The notes under the pieces are model-generated. The model had not been told where the DNA came from and made no database searches. It was given only the letters and a program-made list of their open reading frames with translations. Shown here piece by piece: positions 31,585 through 43,248 of a stretch of 64,000 nt of DNA. This stretch comes from Citrobacter rodentium NBRC 105723 = DSM 16636 (GTDB lineage: Bacteria > Pseudomonadota > Gammaproteobacteria > Enterobacterales > Enterobacteriaceae). The position numbers and the translations under genes were made by a program. The stretch spans positions 2,666,001 to 2,730,000 of the forward strand of contig NZ_CP082833.1 of assembly GCF_021278985.1 (NCBI RefSeq). Reading direction: 5' to 3'. How positions within the stretch are numbered: the stretch's first letter is position 1; each line of letters opens with the position of its first letter.

Positions 31585-32895
31585 ATGAGTCAGGCTTTAC
31601 CGCTGGTCACCCGTCAGGGCGATCGCATCGCTATTGTGAGCGGTTTACGTACCCCCTTTGCCCGCCAGGCTACCGCTTATCATGGCATTCCCGCCGTCGA
31701 TCTCGGAAAAATGGTGGTTGGCGAACTGCTGGCGCGCAGCGAAATTCCCGCTGATGTTATCGAACAACTGGTGTTTGGCCAGGTTGTGCAGATGCCGGAA
31801 GCGCCGAATATTGCCCGTGAAATTGTGCTGGGAACAGGAATGAGCGTCCATACCGATGCCTACAGCGTGAGTCGGGCCTGCGCGACCAGCTTTCAGGCGG
31901 TGGCTAACGTGGCGGAAAGCCTGATGGCCGGCACTATCCGCGCCGGTATCGCCGGCGGCGCGGACTCCTCTTCCGTGCTGCCGATTGGCGTCAGCAAAAA
32001 GCTGGCGCGGGTGCTGGTCGATGCCAATAAAGCCCGCACGATGGGGCAACGTCTGAAGCTCTTTTCCCGTCTGCGTCTGCGCGATCTGTTGCCCGTGCCG
32101 CCCGCCGTCGCTGAATACTCGACCGGCCTGCGGATGGGCGATACCGCCGAACAGATGGCAAAAACCTACGGCATTACCCGCGAGGAGCAGGATGCGCTGG
32201 CGCATCGCTCGCACCAGCGCGCCGCGCAGGCTTGGGCCGACGGAAAACTGAACGACGAGGTGATGACGGCCTGGACGCCGCCGTATAAAGCGCCGCTGTC
32301 TGAGGATAACAATATTCGCGGCAATTCGACGCTTGCCGATTATGCCAGGCTGCGTCCGGCCTTTGATCGCCGGCACGGTACGGTGACCGCCGCTAACAGT
32401 ACGCCGCTGACGGACGGCGCGGCGGCGGTGATCCTGATGACTGAATCCCGCGCAAAAGAGCTGGGGCTTATCCCGCTCGGCTATTTGCGCAGCTACGCCT
32501 TTACCGCCATTGACGTCTGGCAGGACATGCTGCTGGGTCCGGCTTGGTCAACGCCGCTGGCGCTGGAACGCGCCGGATTAACCCTGAGCGATCTGACGCT
32601 GATTGATATGCACGAAGCCTTTGCCGCCCAGACGCTGGCCAATCTTCAGCTGCTGGCAAGCGAGCGCTTCGCCCGTGAGGTATTGGGGCGTTCCCACGCC
32701 ACCGGCGAGGTTGATGACAGCAAATTCAACGTACTTGGCGGTTCCATTGCCTACGGACATCCGTTTGCCGCGACCGGCGCGCGGATGATCACCCAAACCC
32801 TGCGCGAATTACGCCGTCGGGGAGGCGGTTTTGGTTTAGTCACCGCCTGCGCGGCGGGCGGTCTGGGTGCGGCAATGGTTCTGGAGGCGGATTAA
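31585..32895 (+). CDS. fadI: 3-ketoacyl-CoA thiolase FadI (anaerobic beta-oxidation)
   Basis: 436 residues, the same as E. coli FadI. Thiolase motifs: nucleophile Cys99 in [10 protein letters not shown], the HEAFAAQ block, the His in [16 protein letters not shown] and the closing Cys in [16 protein letters not shown]. It cleaves 3-ketoacyl-CoA to acetyl-CoA and a shortened acyl-CoA and forms the alpha2beta2 trifunctional complex with FadJ. ATG follows AGGGGAG. Its stop overlaps the fadJ start by one base (TAATG). Confidence 0.97.
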   Translation: MSQALPLVTRQGDRIAIVSGLRTPFARQATAYHGIPAVDLGKMVVGELLARSEIPADVIEQLVFGQVVQMPEAPNIAREIVLGTGMSVHTDAYSVSRACATSFQAVANVAESLMAGTIRAGIAGGADSSSVLPIGVSKKLARVLVDANKARTMGQRLKLFSRLRLRDLLPVPPAVAEYSTGLRMGDTAEQMAKTYGITREEQDALAHRSHQRAAQAWADGKLNDEVMTAWTPPYKAPLSEDNNIRGNSTLADYARLRPAFDRRHGTVTAANSTPLTDGAAAVILMTESRAKELGLIPLGYLRSYAFTAIDVWQDMLLGPAWSTPLALERAGLTLSDLTLIDMHEAFAAQTLANLQLLASERFAREVLGRSHATGEVDDSKFNVLGGSIAYGHPFAATGARMITQTLRELRRRGGGFGLVTACAAGGLGAAMVLEAD

Positions 32896-35039
32896 TGGAC
32901 ATGAGATCGGCGTTTACGCTTAACCTGCGTCCGGACAACGTTGCGGTTATCGCCATTGACGTTCCGGATGAGAAGATGAACACCCTGAAAGCGGAGTTTG
33001 CCAGCCAGGTGCGCGCTATTCTGAAACAGCTTCGCGACAACCGCGAGCTGCGCGGCGTGGTGTTTATTTCCGCCAAAGCGGACAACTTTATCGCCGGCGC
33101 GGATATCAACATGATCGGCAACTGCGCCAGCGCGGAAGAGGCGCAGGCGTTGGCTCGTCAGGGGCAGCAGTTAATGGCGGAAATCAACGCGCTTTCGGTG
33201 CCGGTTGTCGCCGCCATACACGGCCCCTGCTTGGGCGGCGGTCTGGAACTGGCGCTGGCCTGCCACGCGCGAATCTGTACCGACGACAAGAAAACGGTGC
33301 TCGGTCTGCCGGAGGTACAGCTTGGACTGCTGCCCGGTTCCGGCGGTACCCAGCGGTTGCCGCGTCTGGTAGGCGTCAGTACGGCGCTGGATATGATCCT
33401 CAGCGGTAAACAGCTGCGGGCAAAGCAGGCGTTAAAAATTGGACTGGTGGACGAGGTGGTTCCGCGCTCAATCCTGCTGGAGGCTGCTGTCGAACGGGCG
33501 AAGCAGGATCGAACCGAGCACCGTCCGCTGCCGGTGCGCGAGCGGGTTCTGGCGGGGCCGCTTGGCCGCGCGCTGCTGTTCCGTATGGCTGGCAAGAAAA
33601 CGCAACACAAGACCCACGGTAATTATCCTGCCGCCGAACGCATTTTGCAGGTCATTGAAACCGGGCTGGCGCAGGGCGTCAGCAGTGGCTATGAGGCGGA
33701 AGCCCGCGCATTTGGCGAACTGGCGATGTCGCCGCAATCGCGCGCGCTGCGCGCCATTTTCTTTGCCAGTACGGATGTGAAAAAAGATCCAGGCAGCGCT
33801 GAATCTGCCGGGCCGCTTGCCAGCGTTGGCGTGTTAGGCGGGGGATTAATGGGCGGCGGTATTGCCTACGTCACGGCCTGTAAAGGCGGCTTGCCAGTTC
33901 GCATTAAAGATATTGACGCGAAAGGGATTAATCATGCGCTGAAATACAGCTGGGATCAGCTTGAAACGAAGGTGCGCCGCCGCCATATCAAAGCCAGTGA
34001 GCGGGATAAACAGCTGGCGCTGATTTCAGGCGCCACGGACTATCGTGGTTTTTCCCGCCGCGACGTTATTATTGAAGCGGTATTTGAAGATTTGGCGTTA
34101 AAACAACGGATGGTGGCGGAAGTTGAGCAAAACTGCGCGCCTCATACCATTTTTGCCTCCAACACCTCATCTTTACCGATTAGCGATATTGCCGCTAATG
34201 CCGCCAGACCTGAACAGGTGATTGGTCTGCACTTTTTCAGCCCGGTTGAAAAAATGCCGCTGGTGGAGGTGATTCCCCATGCTTCCACCTCCGGAAAAAC
34301 TATCGCCACCACGGTTAAGCTGGCGAAAAAACAGGGCAAAACGCCCATCGTGGTGCAGGATAAGGCCGGGTTCTATGTAAACCGTATTCTGGCCCCTTAT
34401 ATCAACGAAGCCATCCGGATGTTGACCGAAGGCGAACGGGTGGAGCAGATTGACGACGCGCTGGTGAAATTTGGTTTTCCGGTCGGGCCGATCCAACTTT
34501 TGGATGAGGTCGGAATCGACACCGGCACTAAAATTATACCTGTCCTTGAGGCCGCCTATGGCGAGCGTTTTAGCGCCCCTGCAAATGTTGTTACATCAAT
34601 TTTGAATGACGATCGCAAAGGCAGAAAAAATGGTCGCGGTTTCTATCTTTACGGCGCAAAAGGGCGTAAAAGCAAAAAACAGGCGGATCCGGCAATTTAT
34701 ACGCTTATCGGGGCATCCGGGCAGGGCAGGCTTTCCGCCCGCCAGATGGCCGAACGATGCGTAATGTTAATGCTCAATGAGGCGGCGCGCTGCTTTGATG
34801 AGCAGGTGATCCGCAGCGCGCGCGATGGCGACATTGGCGCGGTGTTTGGTATCGGTTTTCCGCCGTTTCTCGGCGGCCCGTTCCGTTACATGGATTCTCT
34901 CGGCGCGGGTGAAGTGGTTGCGGTATTGCAGCGCCTGGCTTCGCAGTACGGTCCACGGTTCGCGCCGTGCGAGGCGTTGTTGCAGATGGCGGAGCGGGGT
35001 GAAAGTTTCTGGAAAACAGATGCAACTGACCCGAAATAA
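32895..35039 (+). CDS. fadJ: Multifunctional fatty acid oxidation protein FadJ
   Basis: 714 residues, equal to E. coli FadJ. N-terminal crotonase domain (about 1-190) with the oxyanion motifs [13 protein letters not shown] and [15 protein letters not shown] and the acid/base pair in [19 protein letters not shown]; central and C-terminal hydroxyacyl-CoA dehydrogenase with NAD site [14 protein letters not shown] near 310 and the catalytic His in [16 protein letters not shown]. It performs hydration, dehydrogenation and epimerisation, with FadI as thiolase partner. Translationally coupled to fadI. Confidence 0.97.
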   Translation: MDMRSAFTLNLRPDNVAVIAIDVPDEKMNTLKAEFASQVRAILKQLRDNRELRGVVFISAKADNFIAGADINMIGNCASAEEAQALARQGQQLMAEINALSVPVVAAIHGPCLGGGLELALACHARICTDDKKTVLGLPEVQLGLLPGSGGTQRLPRLVGVSTALDMILSGKQLRAKQALKIGLVDEVVPRSILLEAAVERAKQDRTEHRPLPVRERVLAGPLGRALLFRMAGKKTQHKTHGNYPAAERILQVIETGLAQGVSSGYEAEARAFGELAMSPQSRALRAIFFASTDVKKDPGSAESAGPLASVGVLGGGLMGGGIAYVTACKGGLPVRIKDIDAKGINHALKYSWDQLETKVRRRHIKASERDKQLALISGATDYRGFSRRDVIIEAVFEDLALKQRMVAEVEQNCAPHTIFASNTSSLPISDIAANAARPEQVIGLHFFSPVEKMPLVEVIPHASTSGKTIATTVKLAKKQGKTPIVVQDKAGFYVNRILAPYINEAIRMLTEGERVEQIDDALVKFGFPVGPIQLLDEVGIDTGTKIIPVLEAAYGERFSAPANVVTSILNDDRKGRKNGRGFYLYGAKGRKSKKQADPAIYTLIGASGQGRLSARQMAERCVMLMLNEAARCFDEQVIRSARDGDIGAVFGIGFPPFLGGPFRYMDSLGAGEVVAVLQRLASQYGPRFAPCEALLQMAERGESFWKTDATDPK

Positions 35040-35249
35040 TAGGGTCAAATGTAAGGTAAATCCGTACCGGATGGTCGCGAGTTGGTCAAATTGTAAACAC
35101 GGATTGACTATACTTACGCCATTGAGGTAAAAAACAGCGTTTCATTCGGTGAACGGATAAGGCACAATGCCGGCCACCGCATTTCAGCCACCGGTTGTTC
35201 CGGTTCTGGCTGTCGTGCGGGTGATTCTGGTTAACAAAAGCGGTGCAAT

Positions 35250-35735
35250 ATGCAAGTTTTTATCATGCGTCACGGCGACGCGGCCCTCGACGCCGCCAGT
35301 GATTCGGTTCGTCCTCTGACCGTCTGTGGTTGTGATGAATCGCGCCTCATGGCGAACTGGCTGAAAGGTCAAAAAGTGGCTATCGAACGTGTTCTGGTAA
35401 GCCCGTTCCTGCGAGCCGAGCAAACGTTGGATGAGGTAGGGGAGTGTATCAGCCTGCCAACAAACGTTGATGTTCTGCCGGAACTGACGCCCTGCGGCGA
35501 TGTAGGTCTGGTCAGCGCTTATCTCCAGGCGCTGGCGAATGAAGGAGTCTCTTCCGCGCTGGTGATCTCTCACCTGCCGCTGGTGGGCTACCTGGTTTCT
35601 GAACTCTGCCCGGGCGAAACGCCGCCTATGTTTACCACCTCGGCGATTGCCAGCGTCACGCTTGATGAAAGCGGGAAAGGGGTTTTCAACTGGCAGATGA
35701 GCCCATGCAACCTCAAAATGGCGAAAGCGATTTAA
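35250..35735 (+). CDS. sixA: Phosphohistidine phosphatase SixA
   Basis: 161 residues starting MQVFIMRHGDAAL with the histidine-phosphatase RHG motif (His8) and a second His in VISHLPLVGYLV. SixA removes phosphate from HPt domains such as ArcB and, in later work, from the nitrogen PTS protein NPr. The length equals E. coli SixA. The gene has its own 210-base upstream region after fadJ with a TTGACT box near 35103, so it is likely transcribed separately. Confidence 0.95.
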   Translation: MQVFIMRHGDAALDAASDSVRPLTVCGCDESRLMANWLKGQKVAIERVLVSPFLRAEQTLDEVGECISLPTNVDVLPELTPCGDVGLVSAYLQALANEGVSSALVISHLPLVGYLVSELCPGETPPMFTTSAIASVTLDESGKGVFNWQMSPCNLKMAKAI

Positions 35736-35739
35736 TCAA

Positions 35740-35822
35740 TGCCTGACGGCGCTCCGCTTTGCCCGGCCTGCGACGGGACGTTTGCAGGCCGGATTAGACG
35801 CTTGCGCCGCCATCCGGCAAGC
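35740..35822. repeat. REP/BIME between convergent sixA and smrB
   Basis: Two REP half-units, GCCTGACGGCGCTCCGCTTTG and GACGCTTGCGCCGCCATCCG (each part of an inverted pair), fill the gap. Confidence 0.85.
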
Positions 35823-35830
35823 CACAGCGC

Positions 35831-36382
35831 TTAAGGCAGCTCCGGCGGCTGCCACTCCTCCACCTCAACCAGTACCAGCAGCGCGGCGTCGCCGCCGTAC
35901 TCTTTTGGTGCCTGATGGAAGGCCATAATATGCGGATGCTGCGCCAGCCACAGCGGCGTTTGCTGTTTCAGAACGTGTCTGCCGTGACCGTGCATCACGC
36001 AGGCGCAAAAGACATGTTCGCGACGGCAGGCGGCAATCAGCGCGCCCAGCTCCTGTTTCGCCTGAAGCTGCGTCAGACCATGCAGGTCGAGGAACAGTTC
36101 CGGCGAATAGTCGCCGCGGCGCAGTTTTTTCAGTTCAAAATGGCTGACGTCGGGGCGCACGTATTTCACCGGACCCTCAGTATTCAGCAGCGGCTGAAAT
36201 TCGTCTGAGAAATAGTGGCTGGCGTCCGCCTGCTCCGACAGAAGGCGTTTTACCGGCACTTCGCTGATTTTTTTGCGCTGCGGACGATGAACAATGGTGT
36301 CCTGTTTAATTTGGCGGGTGCCGGTCATCAATTGCCGGAACAGCGCCTGATCCTCCTCGCTGAGCGATGTTTTCTTTTTCAT
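35831..36382 (-). CDS. smrB: Ribosome rescue factor SmrB (YfcN), Smr-domain endonuclease
   Basis: 183 residues, as in E. coli SmrB. N-terminal charged helix ([18 protein letters not shown]), central linker, and a C-terminal Smr domain with [17 protein letters not shown] and [19 protein letters not shown]. SmrB is recruited to collided ribosomes and cleaves the mRNA between them. It is transcribed away from prmB, with which it shares a 165-base divergent region. Confidence 0.95.
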   Translation of the reverse strand: MKKKTSLSEEDQALFRQLMTGTRQIKQDTIVHRPQRKKISEVPVKRLLSEQADASHYFSDEFQPLLNTEGPVKYVRPDVSHFELKKLRRGDYSPELFLDLHGLTQLQAKQELGALIAACRREHVFCACVMHGHGRHVLKQQTPLWLAQHPHIMAFHQAPKEYGGDAALLVLVEVEEWQPPELP

Positions 36383-36547
36383 TCTGCTGTCTCATTTTTC
36401 ATTTTCCGTTAGTTTACCCGACTCCGCGGGGATACGAATGCGGAAAACGCAATTTTCGCGCCGGACCCCTGCGTGAATGCTGATTTATCGCTGGCTTCGT
36501 GGCAAACTAGCCGCCGAAATTATTGCGTACATGCCCTGGAGGGACAG

Positions 36548-37480
36548 GTGGATAAAATTTTCGTTGATGAAGCAGTAAATGATCTGCATACCATTCAGGA
36601 CATGTTGCGTTGGGCGGTCAGCCGTTTTAGCGCGGCCAATATCTGGTATGGTCACGGCACCGATAACCCGTGGGACGAAGCCGTGCAGCTGGTGCTGCCG
36701 TCACTCTATCTGCCGCTGGATATTCCGGAAGATATGCGCACCGCGCGCCTGACCTCCAGCGAACGCCACCGTATCGTTGAGCGCGTGATCCGCCGCGTTA
36801 ACGAACGCATCCCGGTGGCCTACCTGACGAATAAAGCCTGGTTCTGCGGCCATGAGTTTTATGTCGATGAACGCGTGCTGGTGCCGCGCTCGCCGATTGG
36901 CGAGCTGATCAACAACCGTTTTGCAGGGCTGATTAGCGAACAGCCGCACCACATTCTCGATATGTGTACCGGCAGCGGCTGTATCGCCATCGCCTGTGCC
37001 TACGCCTTCCCGGAGGCGGAAGTTGACGCGGTTGATATCTCTACCGATGCGCTGGCCGTCACCGAACACAATATTGAAGAGCATGGATTGATCCATCACG
37101 TCACGCCGATTCGTTCCGATCTGTTCCGCGATCTGCCAAAAGTTCAGTATGACCTGATTGTCACCAACCCGCCGTATGTCGATGCGGAAGATATGTCCGA
37201 TCTGCCAAATGAGTATCGCCATGAGCCGGAACTGGGCCTGGCGTCAGGCTCCGACGGCCTGAAGCTCACGCGCCGTATTCTGGGCAATGCGCCGGACTAC
37301 CTGTCTGATAACGGTATTCTGATTTGTGAAGTGGGTAACAGCATGGTACATCTGATGGAACAGTATCCGGACGTGCCGTTTACCTGGCTGGAATTCAATA
37401 ACGGCGGCGACGGCGTCTTTATGCTGACCAAAGCCGAGCTGCTCGCCGCCCGCGAGCACTTCAGCATCTACAAAGATTAA
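36548..37480 (+). CDS. prmB: Ribosomal protein uL3 glutamine methyltransferase PrmB
   Basis: The GTG at 36548 with GGAGGGACAG upstream gives 310 residues starting [13 protein letters not shown], identical in length to E. coli PrmB; the longer frame from 36473 adds 25 unsupported residues. Class I methyltransferase with SAM loop [16 protein letters not shown] and catalytic NPPY in [14 protein letters not shown]. It methylates Gln150 of ribosomal protein L3. It is 31 bases upstream of aroC in the same direction. Confidence 0.95.
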   Translation: MDKIFVDEAVNDLHTIQDMLRWAVSRFSAANIWYGHGTDNPWDEAVQLVLPSLYLPLDIPEDMRTARLTSSERHRIVERVIRRVNERIPVAYLTNKAWFCGHEFYVDERVLVPRSPIGELINNRFAGLISEQPHHILDMCTGSGCIAIACAYAFPEAEVDAVDISTDALAVTEHNIEEHGLIHHVTPIRSDLFRDLPKVQYDLIVTNPPYVDAEDMSDLPNEYRHEPELGLASGSDGLKLTRRILGNAPDYLSDNGILICEVGNSMVHLMEQYPDVPFTWLEFNNGGDGVFMLTKAELLAAREHFSIYKD

Positions 37481-37511
37481 TACCTACAACAACGACAACA
37501 ACGGAACCGCA

Positions 37512-38597
37512 ATGGCAGGAAATACAATAGGACAACTCTTTCGTGTCACTACCTTCGGCGAATCGCACGGGCTGGCGCTCGGGTGCGTCGTCGACGGCGT
37601 GCCGCCGGGCATTCCGCTCACCGAAGCGGATTTGCAGCACGATCTCGACAGACGTCGCCCGGGCACCTCACGCTACACCACCCAGCGTCGCGAACCGGAT
37701 CGGGTAAAAATTCTCTCCGGCGTGTTTGACGGCGTTACCACCGGCACCAGCATCGGCCTGCTGATTGAAAATACCGATCAGCGTTCGCAGGACTATAGCG
37801 CCATTAAGGATGTCTTTCGTCCCGGTCACGCCGACTACACCTACGAACAGAAATACGGCCTGCGCGACTACCGCGGCGGCGGGCGTTCTTCCGCGCGTGA
37901 AACGGCGATGCGCGTGGCGGCGGGCGCGATTGCCAAAAAATATCTGGCGCAAAAGTTCGGCGTCAAAATCCAGGGCTGCCTGACCCAAATGGGCGACATT
38001 CCGCTGGCGATAAAAGAGTGGGATCAGGTTGAACAGAACCCCTTTTTCTGCGCGGATCCGGACAAAATCGAGGCGCTGGACGAGCTGATGCGGGCGCTGA
38101 AAAAAGAGGGCGACTCCATCGGCGCAAAAGTGACCGTGGTAGCCAGCGGCGTACCGGCAGGCTTAGGCGAACCGGTCTTTGATCGCCTCGATGCCGACAT
38201 CGCCCACGCGCTGATGAGCATCAACGCGGTGAAAGGCGTTGAGATTGGCGATGGTTTCGGCGTGGTGGCGCTACGCGGCAGCCAGAACCGCGATGAAATT
38301 ACGGCCCAGGGCTTTCAGAGCAACCACGCGGGCGGCATTCTGGGCGGGATCAGCAGCGGACAGCAGATTGTCGCGCACATGGCGCTGAAGCCAACCTCCA
38401 GTATTACCGTGCCGGGTCGCACCATTAACCGCGCTGGCGAAGAAGTTGAGATGATCACCAAAGGCCGTCACGATCCGTGCGTCGGGATCCGCGCCGTGCC
38501 GATCGCTGAAGCGATGCTGGCGATCGTGCTGATGGATCACCTGCTGCGCCAGCGGGCGCAAAATGCGGATGTGACAACGGATATTCCACGCTGGTAA
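37512..38597 (+). CDS. aroC: Chorismate synthase AroC
   Basis: 361 residues, equal to E. coli AroC. The three family signatures are present: [18 protein letters not shown] near residue 15, [17 protein letters not shown] near 125 and [17 protein letters not shown] near 318. It converts EPSP to chorismate with reduced FMN, the last common step of aromatic biosynthesis. It probably shares a transcript with mepA, yfcA, epmC and yfcL (gaps of 3, -1, -4 and 33 bases). Confidence 0.98.
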   Translation: MAGNTIGQLFRVTTFGESHGLALGCVVDGVPPGIPLTEADLQHDLDRRRPGTSRYTTQRREPDRVKILSGVFDGVTTGTSIGLLIENTDQRSQDYSAIKDVFRPGHADYTYEQKYGLRDYRGGGRSSARETAMRVAAGAIAKKYLAQKFGVKIQGCLTQMGDIPLAIKEWDQVEQNPFFCADPDKIEALDELMRALKKEGDSIGAKVTVVASGVPAGLGEPVFDRLDADIAHALMSINAVKGVEIGDGFGVVALRGSQNRDEITAQGFQSNHAGGILGGISSGQQIVAHMALKPTSSITVPGRTINRAGEEVEMITKGRHDPCVGIRAVPIAEAMLAIVLMDHLLRQRAQNADVTTDIPRW

Positions 38598-38600
38598 GAG

Positions 38601-39425
38601 ATGAAAAAAACCGCGATTGCGCTGCTGGCTCTGCTTGCCAGCAGCGTCAGCCTGGCGGCGACGCCGTGGCAGAAAATAACCCAGCCCATACCGGGCAGCG
38701 CGCAGTCGATTGGCAGCTTTTCCAACGGCTGTATTATCGGCGCGGACGCGCTTCCCGTGCAGTCGGAACACTACCAGGTAATGCGTACCGATCAGCGCCG
38801 CTATTTCGGCCACCCCGATCTGGTGAGGTTTATTCAGCGACTCAGCGCCCAGGTCAGCAATCTGGGGCTGGGAACAGTGCTGGTTGGCGATATGGGGATG
38901 CCGGCAGGCGGACGCTTTAACGGCGGTCACGCCAGCCACCAGACCGGTCTGGATGTCGACATTTTCCTGCAACTGCCGAAAACGCGCTGGACGTCGGCGC
39001 AGCTGCTGCGCCCGCAGGCGCTGGATTTGGTCGCCCGCGACGGCAGGCATGTCGTTCCCTCGCTGTGGAAAGCGGAAATCGCCAGCCTGATCAAGCTGGC
39101 GGCGCAGGATAGCGAGGTGACGCGCATCTTCGTGAATCCGGCAATTAAACAGCAGCTTTGCCTTGACGCCGGAACCGATCGCGACTGGTTGCGTAAAGTG
39201 CGCCCCTGGTTCCAGCATCGCGCGCATATGCATGTACGATTACGTTGCCCTGCCGACAGCCTGGAGTGCGAAGAACAGCCTTTACCGTCTGCGGGCGACG
39301 GCTGCGGCGCTGAGCTGCAAAGCTGGTTTGAACCCCCGAAACCTGGAACCACCAAGCCTGAGAAGAAGACACCGCCTCCGTTGCCGCCTTCCTGCCAGGC
39401 GCTACTGGATGAGCATGTACTCTAA
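38601..39425 (+). CDS. mepA: Penicillin-insensitive murein endopeptidase MepA
   Basis: 274 residues with Sec signal ([17 protein letters not shown]) and the LAS metallopeptidase (M74) zinc sites: His in [17 protein letters not shown] and [11 protein letters not shown]. Six cysteines in the mature protein fit the known disulfides. MepA cleaves D-Ala-meso-DAP crosslinks in the periplasm. The start lies 3 bases after aroC and its stop overlaps yfcA by one base. Confidence 0.97.
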   Translation: MKKTAIALLALLASSVSLAATPWQKITQPIPGSAQSIGSFSNGCIIGADALPVQSEHYQVMRTDQRRYFGHPDLVRFIQRLSAQVSNLGLGTVLVGDMGMPAGGRFNGGHASHQTGLDVDIFLQLPKTRWTSAQLLRPQALDLVARDGRHVVPSLWKAEIASLIKLAAQDSEVTRIFVNPAIKQQLCLDAGTDRDWLRKVRPWFQHRAHMHVRLRCPADSLECEEQPLPSAGDGCGAELQSWFEPPKPGTTKPEKKTPPPLPPSCQALLDEHVL

Positions 39426-40237
39426 TGGATAATTTCGCCGACCTGTTTATGGTCTCTCCACTGCTGTTGGTTGTGCTGTTTTTTGTTGCAATGCTGGCTG
39501 GATTTATCGACTCGCTGGCGGGGGGCGGCGGTCTGCTGACCATCCCCGCGCTGATGGCGGCGGGGATGTCGCCCGCTCATGCGCTGGCGACCAATAAACT
39601 GCAGGCCTGCGGCGGCTCAATTTCCGCCTCCGTTTATTTCATCCGCCGCAAGGTGGTGAATCTCGCCGATCAGAAGCTCAACATCGCCATGACCTTTATC
39701 GGTTCGATGAGCGGCGCGCTGCTGGTGCAGCACGTGCAGGCGGAGGTGCTGCGCCAAATCCTTCCGGTGCTGGTGATCTGCATCGGCCTGTACTTTTTAT
39801 TGATGCCGAAACTCGGCGAAGACGATCGCCAGCGTCGCCTGTACGGTTTGCCGTTTGCGCTGATTGCTGGCGGCTGCGTGGGCTTTTACGACGGCTTTTT
39901 CGGACCGGCGGCCGGGTCGTTTTACGCGCTGGCGTTTGTCACGCTGTGCGGCTATAACCTCGCCAAATCCACCGCCCACGCCAAGGTGCTGAACGCCACG
40001 TCGAATATCGGCGGCCTGCTGCTGTTTATGATTGGCGGGAAAGTGATCTGGGCGACCGGTTTTGTGATGCTGATCGGGCAGTTCCTCGGCGCGCGTATGG
40101 GGTCCCGGCTGGTGCTGAGCAAAGGACAAAAGCTGATTCGGCCAATGATTGTCATCGTTTCGGCGGTGATGAGCGCCAGGCTTCTTTATGATAACCATGG
40201 ACAGGAGATTCTCCACTGGCTGGGGATGAACTCATGA
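39425..40237 (+). CDS. yfcA: TSUP-family (TauE/SafE) membrane protein YfcA
   Basis: 270 residues with about eight membrane segments and the TSUP motif FIDSLAGGGGLLTIPAL at the N-terminus, mirrored by GFYDGFFGPAAGSFYALAF in the second half. Members transport sulfite, sulfoacetate or related organosulfur anions; the YfcA substrate is not established. Coupled to mepA (TAATG) and to epmC (ATGA overlap). Confidence 0.94.
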   Translation: MDNFADLFMVSPLLLVVLFFVAMLAGFIDSLAGGGGLLTIPALMAAGMSPAHALATNKLQACGGSISASVYFIRRKVVNLADQKLNIAMTFIGSMSGALLVQHVQAEVLRQILPVLVICIGLYFLLMPKLGEDDRQRRLYGLPFALIAGGCVGFYDGFFGPAAGSFYALAFVTLCGYNLAKSTAHAKVLNATSNIGGLLLFMIGGKVIWATGFVMLIGQFLGARMGSRLVLSKGQKLIRPMIVIVSAVMSARLLYDNHGQEILHWLGMNS

Positions 40238-40782
40238 ACAGTACACACCACTACCAACAGCTAATCGAGATTTTTAACGGCTGCTTTGCCGACGATTTTA
40301 ATACCCGTCTGATTAAAGGCGACGACGAACCGATCTATCTTCCCGCAGATGCCGAAGTACCTTATAACCGGATCGTCTTTGCGCACGGCTTTTACGCCAG
40401 CGCCCTGCATGAAATATCGCACTGGTGCATTGCCGGTAAAGCGCGCCGCGAGCTGGTCGATTTTGGCTACTGGTACTGCCCGGACGGTCGCGATGCCGCG
40501 ACGCAAAGCAGGTTTGAGGATGTGGAGGTCAAGCCGCAGGCGTTTGACTGGCTGTTCTGCGTGGCGGCGGGGTATCCGTTTAACGTCAGCTGCGACAACC
40601 TGGAAGGCGATTTCGAACCGGACCGCGTGCTGTTTCAGCGGCGGGTCCATGCGCAGGTGATGGAGTATCTGGAAAACGGCATCCCTGAACGACCGGCGCG
40701 TTTTATCAAAGCGTTACAGAATTATTATCACACGCCCGAACTTAAGGCGGAACAGTTCCCGTGGCCGGAAGCGCTAAACTAA
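40234..40782 (+). CDS. epmC: EF-P hydroxylase EpmC (YfcM)
   Basis: 182 residues matching EpmC: HHYQQLIEIFNGCFADDFNT, the HEISHWCIAGKARRE metal-binding region with DFGYWYCPDGRDA, and the EDVEVKPQAFDWLF block. It hydroxylates the beta-lysylated Lys34 of elongation factor P, completing the modification started by EpmA and EpmB. ATGA overlap with yfcA shows coupling. Confidence 0.95.
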   Translation: MNSTHHYQQLIEIFNGCFADDFNTRLIKGDDEPIYLPADAEVPYNRIVFAHGFYASALHEISHWCIAGKARRELVDFGYWYCPDGRDAATQSRFEDVEVKPQAFDWLFCVAAGYPFNVSCDNLEGDFEPDRVLFQRRVHAQVMEYLENGIPERPARFIKALQNYYHTPELKAEQFPWPEALN

Positions 40783-40815
40783 AGCCAGCGCCACGTTTAC
40801 AAATGAGGAAAGAAG

Positions 40816-41094
40816 ATGATCGCGGAGTTTGAATCACACATTCTGGCATTAATCGACGACATGGTAGAACATGCCAGCGACGATGAACTGTTTGCCAGCG
40901 GTTATTTGCGTGGCCACCTGACGTTAGCCGTCGCGGAGCTGGAAGGCGCAGACGACCATTCCGCTGAGGCGGTATACGCCAGCGTGACCAACAGTCTTGA
41001 GAAAGCGATCGGCGCGGGGGAACTTTCACCGAGCGATCAGACGTTAGTCAAAGCGATGTGGGACACCCTGTTCCGCAAGGCAACGGCCAACTAA
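40816..41094 (+). CDS. yfcL: YfcL family protein
   Basis: 92 residues (same as E. coli YfcL) beginning [20 protein letters not shown], with [16 protein letters not shown] in the second half; acidic, helical, no signal. Function unknown. A good ribosome site (GAGGAAAGAAG) precedes the ATG, 33 bases after epmC. It ends the aroC-side operon and is followed by a REP element and convergent mnmC. Confidence 0.92.
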   Translation: MIAEFESHILALIDDMVEHASDDELFASGYLRGHLTLAVAELEGADDHSAEAVYASVTNSLEKAIGAGELSPSDQTLVKAMWDTLFRKATAN

Positions 41095-41098
41095 CGAC

Positions 41099-41150
41099 GG
41101 ATATGCCGGATGGCGACGCCTGGCGTCTTATCCGGCCTGCGATTTAGCGA
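41099..41150. repeat. REP element between convergent yfcL and mnmC
   Basis: TGCCGGATGGCGACGCC...GGCGTCTTATCCGGCC, a classical REP palindrome. Confidence 0.9.
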
Positions 41151-41154
41151 GCCC

Positions 41155-43155
41155 TTATTTCACCGCTTTCCCCTTCAGCAACTTCCTCACCCACAGGCGA
41201 TTCGGATTTAACGCCGCCAGCGTGTCGGCATCCATCGGGATGGGCTCATTGCTCATCTGCGCCGCCAGAATTTCCGCGCACAGCGGCGCTGAACACAGCC
41301 CCCGCGACCCCAGCGCGCCGAGCATAAAGAGATCGTCATACACCGGAGCGCTGGCCGCAGAGGTTGGGTTGTCCGCTAAATCAGCGTACTGCGTCAGCGT
41401 GGCGTGGTAATCCGGCACGTTGCCGACCATCGGTAAATGGTCGCGGGTAGCGCATCGCACGCCGCAGCGCGCCGCTTTGCCGCTGACGTCCACCTCTTTC
41501 GCCCACTCCGCCGTCGGGAAACAGTCAATCAGCCGCTGGCGGTTCTGCTGCTGATCGTCCTCACGATAGTGCGTTTCTTCGCTGCCGCGATGATAGCTGG
41601 CGCCAATGCAGTGGTGCTGATTTGCCGGATTCTGCGGCGTGAGATAACCGTCATAGCACAGCACCTGACGTAGCGCACAGAGCGCGGGCGTAGTCGGGAT
41701 ATGGCTGACCTGGCCGCCGACGGAGTAGACCGGTAGTGCCTGCGTTTGCGTAAAGCGGTTAATGGCGTGGCCGTTCGCCAGCGCCACCACGCTATGTTCC
41801 GCATCGCTGCCGTCGGCAAAGCGCAAATTCCAGCCGTTGTCCGTGCGGGTCAGGGCCTGAAGCTTTTTCTGATAGTGGGTCTGTAGCCCCTGCCGTTCGG
41901 CCAGCGCCAGCAGTGCGGCAGTCAGCTGCGCCGGACACAGCCAGCCGCCTTGTGGATAGGTGATGCCTGCGCAGCCGGTGTCCACGCCGGTAAGCGTCTG
42001 CGCCTGCTCGCTATCAACCGCCTGCGCCAGCGCGGCGGGCAGTTCCAGCGACAGCATCTGGGCGATTTTATGCTGGCTTTTCTCGTCCCAGCCAAGTTGC
42101 GTGACGCCGCACCAGTCACGATCGTAAGCGACGGGCAGGGCGTCGTACAGGCGGCGGGCGAAGGTAAAGGCGGCGGGGAAAAACTGGTTAATCGCCGCAT
42201 CGTGCTTGCTGAGCAGGGGATAAAGCGCGCCCTGACGGTTTCCCGATGCGCCCTGCGCGGGCTTCTCATCGGCGCAACAGAGCGTCACCTGCCAGCCGCG
42301 ACGCAGCAGCGCCAGCGCGAGCAGGGCGCTGGCGATACCGCCGCCGACGATCGCCGCTTCGCGCTTTTCGCTGCCGCAGCGCGCAAACCACGGCGTCCTG
42401 GCGACAGGCGCGGGCGTCTGCGCCATCACTCCGCGCAGCATCTCGCGCTTGCGGCCAAAACCTTTGCATTTCTCAATGGTAAATCCGGCGTCCTGTAGGC
42501 CGCGGCGGACAAAGCCTGCGGAGGTGAAAGTCGCCAGCGTGCCGCCCGGACGCGCCAGACGCGCCATCGCGTTAAACAGCTGCGGCGTCCACATATCCGG
42601 ATTTTTGGCGGGGGCGAAGCCGTCGAGAAACCAGGCATCCACTTTCTGGTTCAGGCTGTCATCCAGTTGAGCGGTGAGGGCGTTAATATCGCCAAACCAC
42701 AGATCGAGCGTCACGCGCCCTTCATCCAGCAGCAGACGATGACAGCCCGCCAGCGGTAGCGGCCACTGCGTATGCAATTGCCGGGCGAAATCCGCCAGTT
42801 CCGGCCAGTGCTGATGCGCGGCGACCAGATCATCATGGCTTAAAGGGAATTTTTCGAAACTGATAAAATGTAATCTTTGCAGCGTCGCGTCGGGATGACT
42901 GGCGCGAAACGCGGCGAACGCCTGCCAGAGAGTCAGAAAATTGAGGCCCGTGCCGAATCCGCTCTCTGCTACCACAAAAAGCGGATCGGAATGTTCCGGA
43001 AAACGTTCTGTAATCCGGTTGCCGCCGAGAAAGACGTAACGCGTCTCTTCCAGGCCATTATCATTAGAAAAGTACACATCGTCGAAATCTCGGGAAACAG
43101 GTGTACCCTCAGCGTTGAATTCGAGGTTGGCAGGTTGTATGGCATTTTGTTTCAC
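41155..43155 (-). CDS. mnmC: tRNA 5-methylaminomethyl-2-thiouridine biosynthesis bifunctional protein MnmC
   Basis: GTG at 43155 gives 666 residues starting [20 protein letters not shown], as in E. coli (668). The N-terminal methyltransferase (MnmC2, to about 245; [34 protein letters not shown]) is followed by the FAD-dependent oxidoreductase (MnmC1; [34 protein letters not shown]). The two domains convert cmnm5U/nm5U to mnm5U at tRNA wobble position 34. The frame is open further upstream but overlaps the fabB control region, so the GTG is preferred. Confidence 0.96.
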   Translation of the reverse strand: MKQNAIQPANLEFNAEGTPVSRDFDDVYFSNDNGLEETRYVFLGGNRITERFPEHSDPLFVVAESGFGTGLNFLTLWQAFAAFRASHPDATLQRLHFISFEKFPLSHDDLVAAHQHWPELADFARQLHTQWPLPLAGCHRLLLDEGRVTLDLWFGDINALTAQLDDSLNQKVDAWFLDGFAPAKNPDMWTPQLFNAMARLARPGGTLATFTSAGFVRRGLQDAGFTIEKCKGFGRKREMLRGVMAQTPAPVARTPWFARCGSEKREAAIVGGGIASALLALALLRRGWQVTLCCADEKPAQGASGNRQGALYPLLSKHDAAINQFFPAAFTFARRLYDALPVAYDRDWCGVTQLGWDEKSQHKIAQMLSLELPAALAQAVDSEQAQTLTGVDTGCAGITYPQGGWLCPAQLTAALLALAERQGLQTHYQKKLQALTRTDNGWNLRFADGSDAEHSVVALANGHAINRFTQTQALPVYSVGGQVSHIPTTPALCALRQVLCYDGYLTPQNPANQHHCIGASYHRGSEETHYREDDQQQNRQRLIDCFPTAEWAKEVDVSGKAARCGVRCATRDHLPMVGNVPDYHATLTQYADLADNPTSAASAPVYDDLFMLGALGSRGLCSAPLCAEILAAQMSNEPIPMDADTLAALNPNRLWVRKLLKGKAVK

Positions 43156-43230
43156 GTAAGTTACTCGTCTGACAGGTGGTGCCACGATCTTAGCGATGTG
43201 TGCATGGCGGCGCAAATTTCGGCAGAAATT

Positions 43231-43247
43231 GGCTGATCGGACTTGTT
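43231..43247 (+). promoter_or_regulatory. FadR activator site of fabB
   Basis: GGCTGATCGGACTTGTT matches the FadR consensus and lies just upstream of the FabR palindrome, the arrangement known in E. coli fabB, where FadR activates. Confidence 0.78.
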
Positions 43248-43248
43248 C